Shown: one piece after another, positions 1 through 8,548 of the stretch
How the letters are laid out: each line of letters begins with the position of its first letter
Position numbering within the stretch: position 1 is the first letter of the stretch
Assembly (NCBI GenBank): GCA_016703965.1
Contig: JADJBB010000002.1
Location: 124,001-188,000, forward strand
Length of the DNA stretch: 64,000 nucleotides
Source of the DNA: Acidobacteriota bacterium
GTDB lineage: Bacteria; Acidobacteriota; Blastocatellia; Pyrinomonadales; Pyrinomonadaceae
Reading direction: 5' to 3'
Notes under the pieces: generated by a model
What the model was told of the DNA's origin: nothing
The model's input: the letters and a program-made list of their open reading frames with translations, nothing else
Database searches by the model: none
Made by a program: the position numbers and the translations under genes

Positions 1-2
1 AT

Positions 3-353
3 CGTGTCATCCTCGGCGAGCGGATCGCGGCGGACGAATCTGCCGCGGGTCTCTTTTCCGAGGCAGAACAACTGGCACGCGAAGGGAATTTGCGGTCAGC
101 GATCCGCAAAGGCTACATTGCAGCTTTGTGCGATCTCAGTGACCGCAAGATCGTTCGCCTCGCCCGTCATAAGACGAATCGTGATTACCTTCGCGACGTG
201 CGCAAGAATGAGACGCTTTTTGAGAATATGCGGGGCCTGACCTCAAATTTTGAGAATAACTGGTACGGCCTGAGGACGGCCGAGCAGGCAGACTGGGATG
301 ATTTTCGCGAGCGGTATTTGAGAACCATAGCGGATATGCAGCGTCAGAAATGA
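3..353 (+). CDS. DUF4129-domain protein, C-terminal part (5' end outside window)
   Basis: The frame is open from base 3 to the TGA at 351-353, so only the last ~116 residues are visible. The visible part is a helical cytoplasmic tail with the pattern LAREGNLRSAIRKGYIAALC, which resembles the DUF4129 tail found at the C-terminus of transglutaminase-like or membrane proteins in DUF58/MoxR clusters. No membrane segment is visible in this part. Its stop overlaps the start of the next gene as ATGA, suggesting translational coupling. The neighbouring DUF4350 and MoxR genes fit the usual cluster of this family. The family call rests on a short segment, and the function is unknown. Confidence 0.7.
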   Translation, partial: RVILGERIAADESAAGLFSEAEQLAREGNLRSAIRKGYIAALCDLSDRKIVRLARHKTNRDYLRDVRKNETLFENMRGLTSNFENNWYGLRTAEQADWDDFRERYLRTIADMQRQK

Positions 354-1831
354 AGCAGAAACCCTTCATATTTGTTTTTCTTATTTTGATGGCCGCCGTC
401 CTGGTCGGCCTCAATGCAGCGTCGTACACGCAGAAGGAAAAGACTGCGGACAGCGAATCCAATCCGAATCGCTCCTCTTTCAACACGGGTTCGACGGGAA
501 CCCAGGCATTCTACTCGCTGCTTTTGGAAACCGGGCGTAAGGTCGTTCGCTGGCAGGAACCGCCCGCCGCACTTCTAACGGCAAAGAAGAACGCTCCGTC
601 CGTCTTTGTGGTAACCGGTGCTGTACGTCGCGGGTTCACCGATCCCGAGGTTGAGGATCTGCTTCGATGGGTTTCGAATGGCGGACGCCTTGTGCTGATC
701 GATCGTGACCCGCCGGCAGAACTGCTCAAGACGACCGCGAACTGGAGGGTCAGCTTAAAGGGAAATGAGGGGGCCGAGATCTTCACGGTCGATGTTACGG
801 ATCAAAAGCAAATGATCGGTGATGCTGCGGCGATAAAGCCCGTACAACCAACCGTTTACACGCAGGGCGTTAACGCCGTTCAGCCGTCGCGGTTTGCGTC
901 GGAGATCCAATTTGAACGCTTTGTGGACAGCCATTCGCCGACGAAGCCGACCCCGGCGAGCGAAACAGAAACCCTGTCGCCGCCTCCGAGATCGGTAAAG
1001 CAAGAGCCTTCACCCGGCGGATCGCGTTATGACGATGCACCTCCGACGTCATCGTCGAACCCGGAGCGGGAATATCAAATTCGACGGTCGATACCCGATC
1101 AAATGCCGCCATACTCTGGCGATACGGTCGAGTCGCCAAGCCAGCTTGCTCCGGTAGTTCATTTTGCGAAGGATGAGAAGAATCTCGTGGTTGATATGCC
1201 TTTTGGGGAAGGCAGGATCGTATTGGTAAGTGATCCTTACATTGTCTCCAATGCAGGCATTTCGCTGGTCGATAACGCTCAGCTCGCGATAAATATAGTC
1301 GCGGCCGGGGATAGCGTGATCGCTTTCGATGAATATCATCAAGGCTACGGAAGCGACAGCAATCGATTTCTTCAGTTTTTTGCCGGGACTCCGGTTGTCG
1401 CGATCTTTTTTCAAGCGGTCCTACTGATCGGGCTTGTCTTTATTTCACAGAGCCGGAGGTTCGCTCGACCGGTTCCGGAGTCCGAGCCGGATCGGCTTTC
1501 GAAACTCGAATATGTCGCCGCAATGGCTGAACTGCAGCAGAGGACAAAGGCGTTCGATCTGGCGATCGAGAATATCTATAGCGAATTTCGCCGCCGCGTT
1601 ACCCGACTTCTTGGCCTCGATAATTTCAAGATCAAGAGCAATGAAATAGCGAAGGCGATAACCGAACGGGCCGGATTGGACGTTTCTGCAACGGCGGCGA
1701 CGCTGCATGAATGTGAAGAGATAATCCGCGGTGGCCCAACCAACAAAAGGCAGGTCGTTCGTCTGGTTAGCGAGTTGCGAACGATAGAGCAAAAACTCGG
1801 CCTGGTTCGAAGCGGGAGAGCAAGGATATAA
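350..1831 (+). CDS. DUF4350-domain membrane protein
   Basis: A 493-residue protein with an N-terminal hydrophobic segment (about residues 5-25), an extracytoplasmic region of ~330 residues and a second membrane segment near residues 345-365, followed by a basic cytoplasmic tail. The early region fits DUF4350: a FYSLLLETGRKVVRW-type start, then a DLLRWVSNGGRLVLID stretch typical of its Rossmann-like fold. Residues ~190-260 are a low-complexity Pro/Ser-rich insert, probably a flexible linker. It overlaps the upstream DUF4129 gene by ATGA and is 3 bp from the next gene. DUF4350, DUF4129 and MoxR proteins commonly occur together, but the biochemical role of this trio is not established. Confidence 0.8.
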   Translation: MKQKPFIFVFLILMAAVLVGLNAASYTQKEKTADSESNPNRSSFNTGSTGTQAFYSLLLETGRKVVRWQEPPAALLTAKKNAPSVFVVTGAVRRGFTDPEVEDLLRWVSNGGRLVLIDRDPPAELLKTTANWRVSLKGNEGAEIFTVDVTDQKQMIGDAAAIKPVQPTVYTQGVNAVQPSRFASEIQFERFVDSHSPTKPTPASETETLSPPPRSVKQEPSPGGSRYDDAPPTSSSNPEREYQIRRSIPDQMPPYSGDTVESPSQLAPVVHFAKDEKNLVVDMPFGEGRIVLVSDPYIVSNAGISLVDNAQLAINIVAAGDSVIAFDEYHQGYGSDSNRFLQFFAGTPVVAIFFQAVLLIGLVFISQSRRFARPVPESEPDRLSKLEYVAAMAELQQRTKAFDLAIENIYSEFRRRVTRLLGLDNFKIKSNEIAKAITERAGLDVSATAATLHECEEIIRGGPTNKRQVVRLVSELRTIEQKLGLVRSGRARI

Positions 1832-1834
1832 CTT

Positions 1835-2587
1835 ATGTCCGTCGAAGCCCTCATCGTTCTTGTGGTGATCTTTTTCCTGACGAGCCTCGTCGGGGTCGTG
1901 ACCGGAAGCAATTCGCTGATCGCGGTTCCGGCTATGTTTCAGGTCGGGATCGACCCAAAGGTTGCCGTCGCGACAAACATGTTCGGCCTTGTTTTCATGG
2001 CCATCGGCGGAACGATACCGTTCGTACGGCAGAGGAAGATCGATTACGGCAAGGTTTCGCCCCTGATTGTCTTGACGCTGATCAGCTCAACAATCGGGGC
2101 TTTACTTGTCGGGATCATTAGCAATCAAGGCATCAAGCTGATCGTATCGATCGCGATGATAGCCGTCGCTTTGTTTACAATACTGAAAGGAAATGCCGGT
2201 GTTGATAATATTGATGAACCCAAGAGTTATGCGAAACCCTTGACCTATTTTCTTGCTTTTCTGCTTGGGATCTACGGCGGACTGTTCAGCGGCGGTTATG
2301 TGACGATTTTGACGGCTGTCTGCGTCGGAATATATGGGATGAAATATGGAGAGGCTGTTGCGTCTACTAAGCTGATCAATGTATTTTCCTCCGCGATCGC
2401 CACGGCAGTTTTTATGTGGCAGGGCTTAGTCGATTACAAGCTCGGTGCGATAATTGGGGCGACGATGTTCATTGGAGCCTACGTTGGGGCTCATTTCGCT
2501 TCGAAATTGAATGATCTCTGGCTGAGACGGATCTTTTTGGCAACGGTTTTCTTATTGGCCATAAAGACGCTTTACGATTTTATTTGA
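1835..2587 (+). CDS. TauE/SafE-family sulfite/anion exporter-like permease
   Basis: A 250-residue, almost entirely hydrophobic protein with about eight predicted membrane segments. The two half-repeats each contain a glycine-rich stretch, VVTGSNSLIAVPAMF near the start and GIYGGLFSGGYVTI near residue 147, as in the TauE/SafE (DUF81) family. Members of that family export sulfite, sulfoacetate or related organosulfur anions, but the substrate cannot be read from sequence. It starts 3 bp after the DUF4350 gene and sits 42 bp before moxR, so it appears to be inserted into that cluster. No sulfur-metabolism gene adjoins it. Confidence 0.85.
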   Translation: MSVEALIVLVVIFFLTSLVGVVTGSNSLIAVPAMFQVGIDPKVAVATNMFGLVFMAIGGTIPFVRQRKIDYGKVSPLIVLTLISSTIGALLVGIISNQGIKLIVSIAMIAVALFTILKGNAGVDNIDEPKSYAKPLTYFLAFLLGIYGGLFSGGYVTILTAVCVGIYGMKYGEAVASTKLINVFSSAIATAVFMWQGLVDYKLGAIIGATMFIGAYVGAHFASKLNDLWLRRIFLATVFLLAIKTLYDFI

Positions 2588-2596
2588 GAAACCTCG

Positions 2597-2620
2597 GTCG
2601 CTACCGCAGGCGGTACTGAC
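2597..2620. repeat. Small intergenic palindrome before the MoxR gene
   Basis: Arms 2597-2607 (GTCGCTACCGC) and 2610-2620 (GCGGTACTGAC) are imperfect inverted copies (9 of 11) with a 2-base loop. They fill most of the 42-bp gap between the permease and the MoxR gene. No run of T follows, so it does not look like an intrinsic terminator. It may belong to the intergenic palindromes found elsewhere in this window. Confidence 0.5.
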
Positions 2621-2629
2621 ATTTTACAA

Positions 2630-3583
2630 ATGCTAACTTACACACCTTCTACAGTTGCACATATTCTTAACGAGCTCCGTAAGACGATCGTCGGGCAGGA
2701 CGATGTGATCGAGCAGATCCTGGTCGCGGTTTTGGCCGAGGGACACGCTTTGATCGAAGGCGTTCCCGGCACAGCGAAGACGCTGACGATCAAGACGCTC
2801 GCTCACATTATCGGAGCACAGTATTCGCGAATCCAGTTCACGCCAGATCTGATGCCGTCGGATATCACCGGCACGAACGTCTTTAATATGCAGACGTCGC
2901 AATTCGCGTTGCGTCATGGGCCTATCTTTACTGACATTTTGCTCGCCGATGAGATCAACCGTACGCCGCCCAAAACCCAGGCCGCGCTGCTCGAAGCGAT
3001 GGAAGAACGCCAGACCACCATCGATGGTGAACGCTATCCGCTTTCTCCCTTGTTTACGGTTCTCGCGACCGAAAACCCGATCGAATACGAAGGTACATAT
3101 CCGCTGCCCGAGGCGCAGCTTGACCGTTTCTTGATGAAGATAATCATCGATTATCCGGAACAAGCCGACGAAGAAGAGATCGTGGCACGTTGGGATGCGG
3201 GATTCAACTCGCGTCATTTGCAAAATGTTCAGATCGCTCGCTTGACCGACGCAACTCTGATCCAGCGTTGCCGTGCGGAGGTAAGAGCGATGCGAATGGA
3301 GCCCGGCGTGCAGAAATATGTCGTCGAGATCGTCCGTCGCACGCGAACCCATCCAACGATCCTATACGGAGCTAGCCCGCGAGCTTCGGTCGCATTGTTG
3401 CTTTGTTCGAAAGCACTGGCGGCAATACGCGGACGTGATTTCCCGACGCCCGATGATGTTCGCGATGTCGCATTGTCGGTTCTCAGGCATCGCCTTGCAT
3501 TGCGTGCGGAGGCGGAACTTGATGGAGCGACGACTGACGCCGTGATCTCGGATATTATCAAAACGGTGGAAGTTCCGAGATGA
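2630..3583 (+). CDS. MoxR-family AAA+ ATPase
   Basis: A 317-residue protein of typical MoxR length. A Walker A-like motif is visible at EGVPGTAKT (about residues 43-51), and the Walker B/LLADEINRTPPKTQAALLEAM signature lies near residues 104-124, followed by the ATENPIEYEGTYPLPEAQLDRF sensor region. MoxR ATPases are thought to act as chaperones that help assemble or activate VWA-domain and metal-dependent complexes, usually with DUF58 partners. A DUF58 gene is not in view. The start has no clear ribosome-binding site. Its stop overlaps the next start as ATGA. Confidence 0.92.
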   Translation: MLTYTPSTVAHILNELRKTIVGQDDVIEQILVAVLAEGHALIEGVPGTAKTLTIKTLAHIIGAQYSRIQFTPDLMPSDITGTNVFNMQTSQFALRHGPIFTDILLADEINRTPPKTQAALLEAMEERQTTIDGERYPLSPLFTVLATENPIEYEGTYPLPEAQLDRFLMKIIIDYPEQADEEEIVARWDAGFNSRHLQNVQIARLTDATLIQRCRAEVRAMRMEPGVQKYVVEIVRRTRTHPTILYGASPRASVALLLCSKALAAIRGRDFPTPDDVRDVALSVLRHRLALRAEAELDGATTDAVISDIIKTVEVPR

Positions 3584-4869
3584 TCGTGCGTAGCGCAATA
3601 GTAATTCTTCTATTTCTGCTCCCGGTTTTGAACACATCGGCGCAGAGTAGTTCCGTCCCGACGTGGATATTGAACGAGAAATTTCTTCGTGCCTGTGATG
3701 TCGGTGATATCGACGAAGTGAAGAGACTTCTCAGGGCTGGAGTTTCACCGAATACCAAGGATCCTTTCGGCCAGCCGGCACTTCTTCGGGCTCTTCGTCC
3801 GGGTCCGGTCAAGAGTCATGAAAATATAGTGCCGATAGTGCGTCTTTTGCTCGATGCCGGCGCGGACATTAATGCGACGAACGATTACGGGTCGACGGCT
3901 CTGTTCTTTGTCGACCCTCCCAACCCGCTGTTGAAACTTCCGGATCTTGAGTATCACCTTCTTATAGGACGTGGCATTGATCCGTCGAGAAAAGATCGGT
4001 TTGGTCTCGACCACCTGCGACGTCACGACTACGAAGACTCCGGCAAAATGGCCCTTTCCGACGCCGCCTGGCGTTTCCTCATAGAAGGTGGTGCTAGCTT
4101 ACAAAGAGATTTTTATGACACTTTGGGCCGATATTCGAACTCTGCGACGATGACAATGGCCGTTGCTTATTACGGGGAAGCCTGGCAACGGCGGCTCGGA
4201 TTTGGCTTTCATGCCGACGTTGACGATAACGGCGAAACTCACCTTTTTTACATGGCGAGCCGATCTCGGTTCTATTTGTTCGAATTGTCGAATATTGATC
4301 GAAAAATCGCTAATATTGTCAACAAGAACGGCGAAACGGCATTGATCAGGGCGGCGAGGTTCGATAATGACTACATGGTTGCTCGACTCCTCGCTGGCGG
4401 GGTAAATGCCGAAGTTCGAGATAAAATGGGAATGAACGCACTCGATTACGCGGTCGAGTACGACAATTACCAGACAACGATGTCCCTGCTTTTGAGACTC
4501 GATCCGACCCGGGTACAGCCCGGCGGCGTGTCTCCGATCTTTTATGCTGTTGAGGCCGGCCATACGCGTGCCCTTGCCGCCATGGTGAACGCCCGCCTGA
4601 TGGTCCCGGAACTCGAAAGATCAGCAAAAAAACGAAGTTTTGAAGCCAGGATGGCATCGGCGTTCAAGAAGATCGACTTCAATAGCCGCGATACCGATGG
4701 CAGGTCCGCGTTGATAGCTGCGGTTGACAAAGGTGATCCACAGGCCGTGAATGCGATCCTAAAAGTAAAGCCGCAGATGGACATTAAGGATAAGGCAGGC
4801 CGAACTGCACTCTCGATCGCAAAGAAAAAAGGGAATGCGGCGATCCTTAAGCTACTCACCGCCAGGTAG
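3580..4869 (+). CDS. Secreted ankyrin-repeat protein
   Basis: A 429-residue protein with a clear signal peptide (residues 1-22, ending NTSAQ). Ankyrin repeats run through most of it: DVGDIDEVKRLLRAGVSPN near residue 40, VRLLLDAGADINATNDYGST near 88, NGETALIRAARFDNDYMVAR near 248, and a final set from ~370 to the end. Ankyrin repeats mediate protein binding. Export suggests a periplasmic or outer-surface role, but no partner can be named. The start overlaps the moxR stop (ATGA). The last 18 bp overlap the end of the convergent kinase-like gene. Confidence 0.85.
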   Translation: MIVRSAIVILLFLLPVLNTSAQSSSVPTWILNEKFLRACDVGDIDEVKRLLRAGVSPNTKDPFGQPALLRALRPGPVKSHENIVPIVRLLLDAGADINATNDYGSTALFFVDPPNPLLKLPDLEYHLLIGRGIDPSRKDRFGLDHLRRHDYEDSGKMALSDAAWRFLIEGGASLQRDFYDTLGRYSNSATMTMAVAYYGEAWQRRLGFGFHADVDDNGETHLFYMASRSRFYLFELSNIDRKIANIVNKNGETALIRAARFDNDYMVARLLAGGVNAEVRDKMGMNALDYAVEYDNYQTTMSLLLRLDPTRVQPGGVSPIFYAVEAGHTRALAAMVNARLMVPELERSAKKRSFEARMASAFKKIDFNSRDTDGRSALIAAVDKGDPQAVNAILKVKPQMDIKDKAGRTALSIAKKKGNAAILKLLTAR

Positions 4870-6453
4870 TTCTTCAGAGATCTTCTGTGTTCCGCTCTTC
4901 GCAGGCTTTGTCGCTGGTGCGGCAGGTTTACCCTTATCAGGCTGATCTGTCGCGGGCTTTGTACCTTTAGGCGGTGGCGTTGCCATCGGTTTCGGGGTAG
5001 CTGCCGTTACCGGAGAAGGCTGAGGGACAGCGGTGTTAGCTGCGGCCCCGGTTTTCGGCGTTGGCGATGCTTTTACGGTTGGCGGCGGACCCGACGGACA
5101 CGGAATTTCCTGCCCGGTTTGTACATCCTTACAACGGATATCAACACCGCCGCTGGGGGTAAAATCCGGCATGAACTGGCTCTGCCCGCCCTGGGGGATG
5201 GTATAAACGTCACCGCCCTGGGGAACATAGGTCATTGGCGGAGCCGTTTGAATACCCGATGGAATACCGGTCGTCGAACCGGCCAACGGAGCCCCGGCAG
5301 GCGGAATTCCGCCATTGGCCCACGCATTAAACCCATCGCCGCCCGGCAGATCGTTCATTTGGGACTGCGTCGCCATGATCTCGGCCTCAGTCATAGTGGG
5401 TAATTTTGCAAGGCTCTCTTCCTGAGCACCTGTGGCCGGGCCGATCGGCTGCACCGGAAGGCTTCCCGCATCAGCCACGAGGTTCGCTGTTGGATCGGTT
5501 TTCCGAACTGAAGTTGCGTAGATCAGAGCCGCCGCAAAGATCGCAACTCCGGCAAGAACAAAGAACGCCGTCTGCCAAACGCTGCGTTTCGAACCTGCTG
5601 CCGCAGCTGCGGCTACAACCGGTTCCGCACCGGCGCCGCCGAGACGGCTCGCCAGGATCTCAAGATCTTCCGCAAAAGCGGCCATGTTCGGATAGCGGCG
5701 TTCCGGATCCAGCGCCATCGCACTCAGGACGATCGGCTCGATCTCAGGATGCAGGTCGCGGCGAAATGCCGACAGCGGTGGAGGTGGTTCACTGTTTTGT
5801 TTTGCGAGAATTTCGGCAGCGGTTGCTCCTGCGTACGGAACCGTTCCGCCGAGCATTTCATAGAGGATCACGCCAAGCGAGTAAACGTCCGAGCGTTCAT
5901 CGGCGGCCGGGAAGGCGTTGCACTGCTCGGGGGCAAGATATCGCGGGTCGGCGTCACGAGCGACGTTCATCGGGTCACCGCCGAATCCGAAAACCCTTAC
6001 TGCGTCACCCTTGTTGACAAAGATATTTCTTGGTTCAAGAGCCGCGTGGACGACCTTTTGGGAATGTGCAGCTGCCAGAGCAGAAGCGATCTGTCGGGTG
6101 ATGTCCAAAGCCCGCTTTTCGTCGAAAGGCTGTTCATTGGCGGTCATTTCACCCAGCGTTTTGCCATCTGCCGGCTCGAAGACGGCATAAGTAACATTCT
6201 TAGCGTCCGTGCCAAAATCGGTGATGTTGAGAATATTGGGATGCGAAAGGGCTGACGCGGCCCGTGCCTCGGCAACAAATCGCTTGACCCAACGCGGATC
6301 AACAGCAAACGCCGACGACAGTATCCTGATGGTCACAGGTTTATCCAAAACCTCATGATGGCCAACATACAGATCACCCGACTCGCTCTCGCGAACCAAG
6401 CTGTCAATGCGATATTTATCCGCAACTAATTTTCCGTTCATCTCATTGATCAT
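4852..6453 (-). CDS. Ser/Thr protein pseudokinase with membrane segment and Pro-rich tail
   Basis: A 533-residue Pkn2-type kinase fold (residues ~13-270) is recognisable from HPNILNI, APEQ (174-177), DVYSLGVILYEML and the final P.A.FAEDLE segment. The catalytic positions are lost: the VAIK lysine is Arg43 (VTIRIL), HRD is HAA (136-138) and DFG is GFG (156-158). The glycine loop is also degenerate. This points to a pseudokinase with a binding or scaffold role. After the domain come one membrane segment (~295-315) and a long Pro/Gly/Thr-rich extracytoplasmic tail with a KAS/PTPKT linker. The ATG at 6453 is used because the preceding codon is TTG; no good ribosome-binding site is visible, and Met at 6441 is an alternative start. 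Confidence 0.88.
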   Translation of the reverse strand: MINEMNGKLVADKYRIDSLVRESESGDLYVGHHEVLDKPVTIRILSSAFAVDPRWVKRFVAEARAASALSHPNILNITDFGTDAKNVTYAVFEPADGKTLGEMTANEQPFDEKRALDITRQIASALAAAHSQKVVHAALEPRNIFVNKGDAVRVFGFGGDPMNVARDADPRYLAPEQCNAFPAADERSDVYSLGVILYEMLGGTVPYAGATAAEILAKQNSEPPPPLSAFRRDLHPEIEPIVLSAMALDPERRYPNMAAFAEDLEILASRLGGAGAEPVVAAAAAAGSKRSVWQTAFFVLAGVAIFAAALIYATSVRKTDPTANLVADAGSLPVQPIGPATGAQEESLAKLPTMTEAEIMATQSQMNDLPGGDGFNAWANGGIPPAGAPLAGSTTGIPSGIQTAPPMTYVPQGGDVYTIPQGGQSQFMPDFTPSGGVDIRCKDVQTGQEIPCPSGPPPTVKASPTPKTGAAANTAVPQPSPVTAATPKPMATPPPKGTKPATDQPDKGKPAAPATKPAKSGTQKISEELPGGE

Positions 6454-6494
6454 CAAACATTAGAACGTTCAAAATGTACTAAGGTTGCAAAAGA

Positions 6495-6563
6495 AAGTGG
6501 TCAGTGGACAGTGGTCGGTGAGTAGAATAAACATTCCCCGACGAAACTGACCACTGACCACGG
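6495..6563. repeat. Intergenic palindromic element (GTGGTCAGTGG type)
   Basis: The left arm at ~6495-6516 and right arm at ~6541-6563 share an exact 11-bp inverted match (GTGGTCAGTGG at 6497-6507 and its complement at 6551-6561), with further matching outward and inward. The left arm itself repeats the word GTGGTC/GTGGAC. It sits between atpE and the pseudokinase, which are both on the minus strand. No T-run flanks it. Confidence 0.75.
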
Positions 6564-6579
6564 ACGACTGATCCGCTGT

Positions 6580-6900
6580 TTAGAGCTTAACGAAGACGAT
6601 AAGCAGTGCGAATAGCACGAGTGATTCGATAAGTGCCAGAGCGATGATCATCATCGTCTGAACGGTACCGGCAGCGCCCGGATTGCGGGCAGCACCTTCA
6701 GCAGCACGCGAACCGACGAGGCCCTGGCCGATACCAGCCAAACCTGCAGCCAAACCAAAACCGATACCACCGCCGAGAGCTTTGTAGCCCGCAACGTACG
6801 ATTCGTTGTAAGCAGCTCCGCCGCCAGCCTGTGCCATTGAAGCCACAGCCAAAAGGGCGATAGCGAGCGTTGCAAAAAGAACGTATTTCATGTTTTTCAT
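6580..6900 (-). CDS. atpE: F0F1 ATP synthase subunit c
   Basis: A 106-residue proteolipid that forms the rotating membrane ring. Residues 1-25 (ending ASMAQA) look like an extra signal-like hydrophobic segment before the two ring helices. Helix 1 carries GLAGIGQGLVGSRAAEGAAR and helix 2 carries the ion-binding Glu in ALIESLVLFALLI. The Gln in helix 1 and the Glu-Ser pair match part of the sodium-type signature, but the Pro of PxxxQ is absent and a Phe occupies the usual Tyr position, so ion choice is open. The ATG at 6900 has AGGAG eight bases upstream. A 244-bp gap separates it from atpB, and no further atp genes follow. Confidence 0.93.
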   Translation of the reverse strand: MKNMKYVLFATLAIALLAVASMAQAGGGAAYNESYVAGYKALGGGIGFGLAAGLAGIGQGLVGSRAAEGAARNPGAAGTVQTMMIIALALIESLVLFALLIVFVKL

Positions 6901-7144
6901 ATAGTTATCTCCTGTTTTTAATAGAAGACTCAATGATCGACCCGTTATCGCAAACCTGCCGGCATTTAATATCGCCGTTGGTATTATTTCGCCTCGCTTC
7001 CGGTATGCCGCGGATTTTATACTCCGTAGAGTCCGCGTCTCCTGCGTGCGGGCATAGTTGCTATAAACACAGGTTTTCAATTTCGACCCGACCTGAGTCT
7101 GTTTTTCTGGAGAGCAAGCTAAACGCCTGATCTCTGAAACTTTA

Positions 7145-8050
7145 TTACGCGTGAGCGACGGTGGCTTCGCCGTGATGCTCTTCCGCATGGTCATCGTCGT
7201 GATGTTCATGCGGTACGTGTGAAACTTCGCCGATGTAGATCATCGACAGAAGTGTGAATACAAATGCCTGAACGAATGCAACGAAAACACCGAGCAGCGT
7301 CAGTATCAGCGGCACCACGAAATGGGTAAAGGGCGGAGCAAGGTTCGTGATCTGCACGAATACCTGCTCGTCCGAGAACATGTTCGCAAAGAGTCGAACA
7401 CCGAGCGTGAACGGCCTGATCGAGCTTGAGATGATCTCAATGACAAAGATCAGCGGCGTAATGATCAGCGCCATCACGAATGGAAGTTTTGGCCCCGCAA
7501 AGTGCGCGATGTGGCCGAATAACCCATTCTCTGAAATACCGACGTAGTTGTAATAAACGAATGAAGCGATACCGAGTGCAAATGTCACATTCACCGAAGC
7601 GGTGGGCGACATGAACATCGGGAACTGGCCCATCAGGTTCGAAACGAGGATCAGGATGCCGAAGGTCGCGACGACCGGGAAGTGGCGTGCTCCGTGATCG
7701 CCGATAATGCTCCCGATCATATCTTTGATCGTGAGATAGCCGGCTTCGAGCGTGAGCTGGCCCGGGTTCGGATCGTCTTCAGAAAGCTTGCCCTTGAGCA
7801 AATAGACGATGAAAACGGTCAGCAAACACGCGATCACGAACATGATCGTGTACCACGGTATGGCGTTCTCGACCGTGTAGGCACCGAACGCTTTCTCAGC
7901 CGTCGTGCCGAATTTTGAGAACACGTACTTGTTCCACATCGGCTCGGTGTACGTTTTTTGAAAATGGTAAACCGGCTCACCGAGGTAGTGGTTAATGAAT
8001 TCTACGATCAGTGGAGCGTGATGACCGCCCTCTTCAGCTAATAAGAACAT
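7145..8050 (-). CDS. atpB: F0F1 ATP synthase subunit a
   Basis: A 301-residue polytopic protein that carries the two half-channels next to the c-ring. The C-terminal signature is present: SSSIRPFTLGVRLFANMF contains the essential Arg, followed by a long hydrophobic helix and a final FTLLSMIYIGEVSH. The tail is unusually His/Glu/Asp-rich (HVPHEHHDDDHAEEHHGEA). It starts with AGGATC shortly before the ATG. It lies 12 bp after the AtpI-like gene and upstream of atpE, giving an I-a-c order. Confidence 0.95.
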   Translation of the reverse strand: MFLLAEEGGHHAPLIVEFINHYLGEPVYHFQKTYTEPMWNKYVFSKFGTTAEKAFGAYTVENAIPWYTIMFVIACLLTVFIVYLLKGKLSEDDPNPGQLTLEAGYLTIKDMIGSIIGDHGARHFPVVATFGILILVSNLMGQFPMFMSPTASVNVTFALGIASFVYYNYVGISENGLFGHIAHFAGPKLPFVMALIITPLIFVIEIISSSIRPFTLGVRLFANMFSDEQVFVQITNLAPPFTHFVVPLILTLLGVFVAFVQAFVFTLLSMIYIGEVSHVPHEHHDDDHAEEHHGEATVAHA

Positions 8051-8062
8051 CTTGAGATCCTT

Positions 8063-8470
8063 CTATAAAGAACTTTTAAAAATATTTTTCAATCCCTGCA
8101 AAACCACTGCAAATGCAAATGCCGCGAGTCCCGCGATCACGGCGACGATCGGAAATGCACCAGTCGAGTGGACGAGCCACAGAATGCCGCCGAGAGCAGC
8201 GTAGCGGAGAATGTATTTCGCCGCCAGAATTCCGGTCGAGGCCATAGCGTTCTGGCTAAAGATCGCGCGAGTTGAGCGGTCGAGCCAGAGATAATTGGCA
8301 AACGACAAAACGCCGCCAAAAATCACGCCAAATCCGAACGATGTGCCGCGAAAAGTAAATCCGGCTATCGCCATGACCACAACGAGCCCGGCCATGGCGG
8401 CCAGTATCCCGCCGTGACGTATCGGCTTCGGTGCATTTTCAGTTGTCAACGGATCAAAATTCTCGCCCAT
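8063..8470 (-). CDS. ATP synthase subunit I (AtpI)-like membrane protein
   Basis: A 135-residue protein with four membrane segments (about 24-40, 44-62, 80-100, 105-125). Length, topology and position directly before atpB fit the ATP synthase protein I family, which assists c-ring assembly in other bacteria. The sequence is weakly conserved, as is usual for this family, so the call leans on context. Confidence 0.75.
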   Translation of the reverse strand: MGENFDPLTTENAPKPIRHGGILAAMAGLVVVMAIAGFTFRGTSFGFGVIFGGVLSFANYLWLDRSTRAIFSQNAMASTGILAAKYILRYAALGGILWLVHSTGAFPIVAVIAGLAAFAFAVVLQGLKNIFKSSL

Positions 8471-8548
8471 TGCGAATCCTATATTTTACAGGCGAACAAG
8501 AAAAAATTCAAAGCCGCAAGATCGGTACTGCCTGCGTCACCGAGCATA

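Noticed and set aside
61..95. TGGCAC string as possible sigma-54 promoter
   Set aside because: The -12 part is at the wrong distance, and it lies within a coding region.
2633..3352. 239-residue minus-strand frame opposite moxR
   Set aside because: The MoxR motifs are on the plus strand; the antisense product has no recognisable family or ribosome site.
5406..6017. Long plus-strand open frame opposite the pseudokinase gene
   Set aside because: It has Arg/Pro/Ser-rich, domain-free composition typical of an antisense shadow, and the opposite strand encodes a clear kinase fold.
6901..7209. N-terminal extension of atpE to a 209-residue protein
   Set aside because: The extra part is low-quality sequence, while the ATG at 6900 has AGGAG at the right distance.
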